Assembly: GCA_014381745.1 (NCBI GenBank)
Contig: JACNLA010000026.1
Location: forward strand, 77,069 to 141,068
From: Actinomycetota bacterium
Lineage (GTDB): Bacteria > Actinomycetota > Acidimicrobiia > Acidimicrobiales > MedAcidi-G1
Reading direction: 5' to 3'
Length of the DNA: 64,000 nt
Made by a program: the position numbers and the translations under genes. Shown here in pieces: positions 63,648-64,000 of the stretch; positions within the stretch are counted from its first letter, which is position 1, and each line of letters opens with the position of its first letter. Below the pieces are notes generated by a model, which did not search any database, was not told the DNA's origin, and saw nothing but the letters and a program-made list of their open reading frames with translations.

Positions 63648-64000
63648 CAGGGCGTCGTGCCTTCCGGGACCCTGAAGACCTCTATCCGCCGGGTCTCGGG
63701 CAGCAGCATCACGGCGGCCTCACGGACCTGAGCGAGGGACACCAACTCCACCTCGTGGTACCTCTCGGCGAGGGTCGCCGAATCCTGGCCATTGCTGCGG
63801 CCCCACGCCGCGAGCCGGCCCAGGATGTCCACGTTGGTCACAAAGTCCAGATCGGAAAGCACCGTGGCCCTGGCACGGTCCAGCTCATCCAGGTCTGGCC
63901 CGGATGTAGCCAGATCGGCCATTTCCGACAGCGTCCGGGCATGCAGTTCTGCAACTCCGTCCGGGTTGCCGTCGACGCTCACGAACACCTCTGCCAGGGC
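63647..64000 (-). CDS. M16 family (insulinase-like) peptidase, C-terminal part (5' end outside window)
   Basis: 117 residues remain open to the right edge. The visible part (AEVFVSVDGNPDGVAELHAR, DELDRARATVLSDLDF, and a NVDILGRLAAWGRSNG stretch) matches the end of the C-terminal M16 domain, in which DE.ELERAR..L...L helices follow the non-catalytic half. The HxxEH zinc site would be upstream, off the window. The stop overlaps the P450 start by 1 bp. Confidence 0.75.
   Translation of the reverse strand, partial: ALAEVFVSVDGNPDGVAELHARTLSEMADLATSGPDLDELDRARATVLSDLDFVTNVDILGRLAAWGRSNGQDSATLAERYHEVELVSLAQVREAAVMLLPETRRIEVFRVPEGTTP

Overview
The window is a stretch of a high-GC actinobacterial chromosome, most likely an uncultured or marine Acidimicrobiia-type organism. 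Several features point there. There is a mycothiol ligase gene (mshC). The heme genes (hemE, cgoX, chdC/hemQ) are those of the coproporphyrin-dependent pathway. A CysO-type sulfur carrier is present, as are the actinobacterial families DUF3263/LytR_C and DUF3499. There is also an actinobacterial HelD/HelR-type helicase. At least fifteen genes carry a TAnnnT -10 hexamer 6-8 nt ahead of the start codon, the pattern of leaderless actinobacterial mRNAs. Class-level placement is an inference. No rRNA operon, CRISPR array or complete transposable element was seen.

Layout. 0-4 kb: the 3' end of radA, a dienelactone hydrolase, a divergent Crp/Fnr regulator, then ispD-ispF-rlmB running into a tRNA-Thr on the other strand. 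4-15 kb: mostly plus-strand housekeeping genes (class II aldolase, SRPBCC protein, DUF3263/LytR_C pair, glycerate kinase, cysO, CIRCE-controlled groL, fdhD, chdC, larE, glnD, NUDIX). 15.16-16.76 kb: an AbiEi/AbiEii cassette sitting exactly between two perfect 30-bp direct repeats, at the junction of two convergent genes (NUDIX and PAC2). 17-26 kb: a complete nucleoside and deoxyribose catabolic region. It has cdd-deoA on plus, and punA, a PGM2-type mutase, deoC and a two-gene ALDH16-like aldehyde dehydrogenase on minus. 26-29 kb: a B12-dependent acyl-CoA mutase operon (large subunit, cobalamin subunit, MeaB-type GTPase) with isobutyryl-CoA-mutase-like active-site residues. 29-33 kb: cell-envelope or glycan genes (GtrA, methyltransferases, GT4, alpha-toroid protein). 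33.3-35.7 kb: a lower-GC patch with a secreted S1 protease interrupted by an in-frame TAG just before its catalytic serine, plus a META-like lipoprotein. 36-42 kb: hydrolase, lnt, cgoX, hemE and patatin on minus. 42-55 kb: HelD-like ATPase, small coiled-coil protein, ABC exporter, acetyltransferase, cyclophilin, hydroxyacyl-CoA dehydrogenase, MFS exporter, NAD-kinase-like protein, DUF3499 and a PQQ-propeller protein. 55-64 kb: acyl-CoA dehydrogenase and ligase, then cysS and mshC, an alpha/beta hydrolase beside tRNA-Arg(CCT), a cytochrome P450, and the 3' part of an M16 peptidase.

The most unusual items are the AbiE cassette with its att-like repeats and a putative operator, the nonsense-interrupted protease, the split ALDH16-like pair, the Phe/Gln mutase signature, a Cys-to-Ser change in Lnt, and the leaderless promoter set (including one driving a 24-codon ORF coupled to a methyltransferase). 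All functional calls rest on reading motifs and remembered family signatures; no database search was run.
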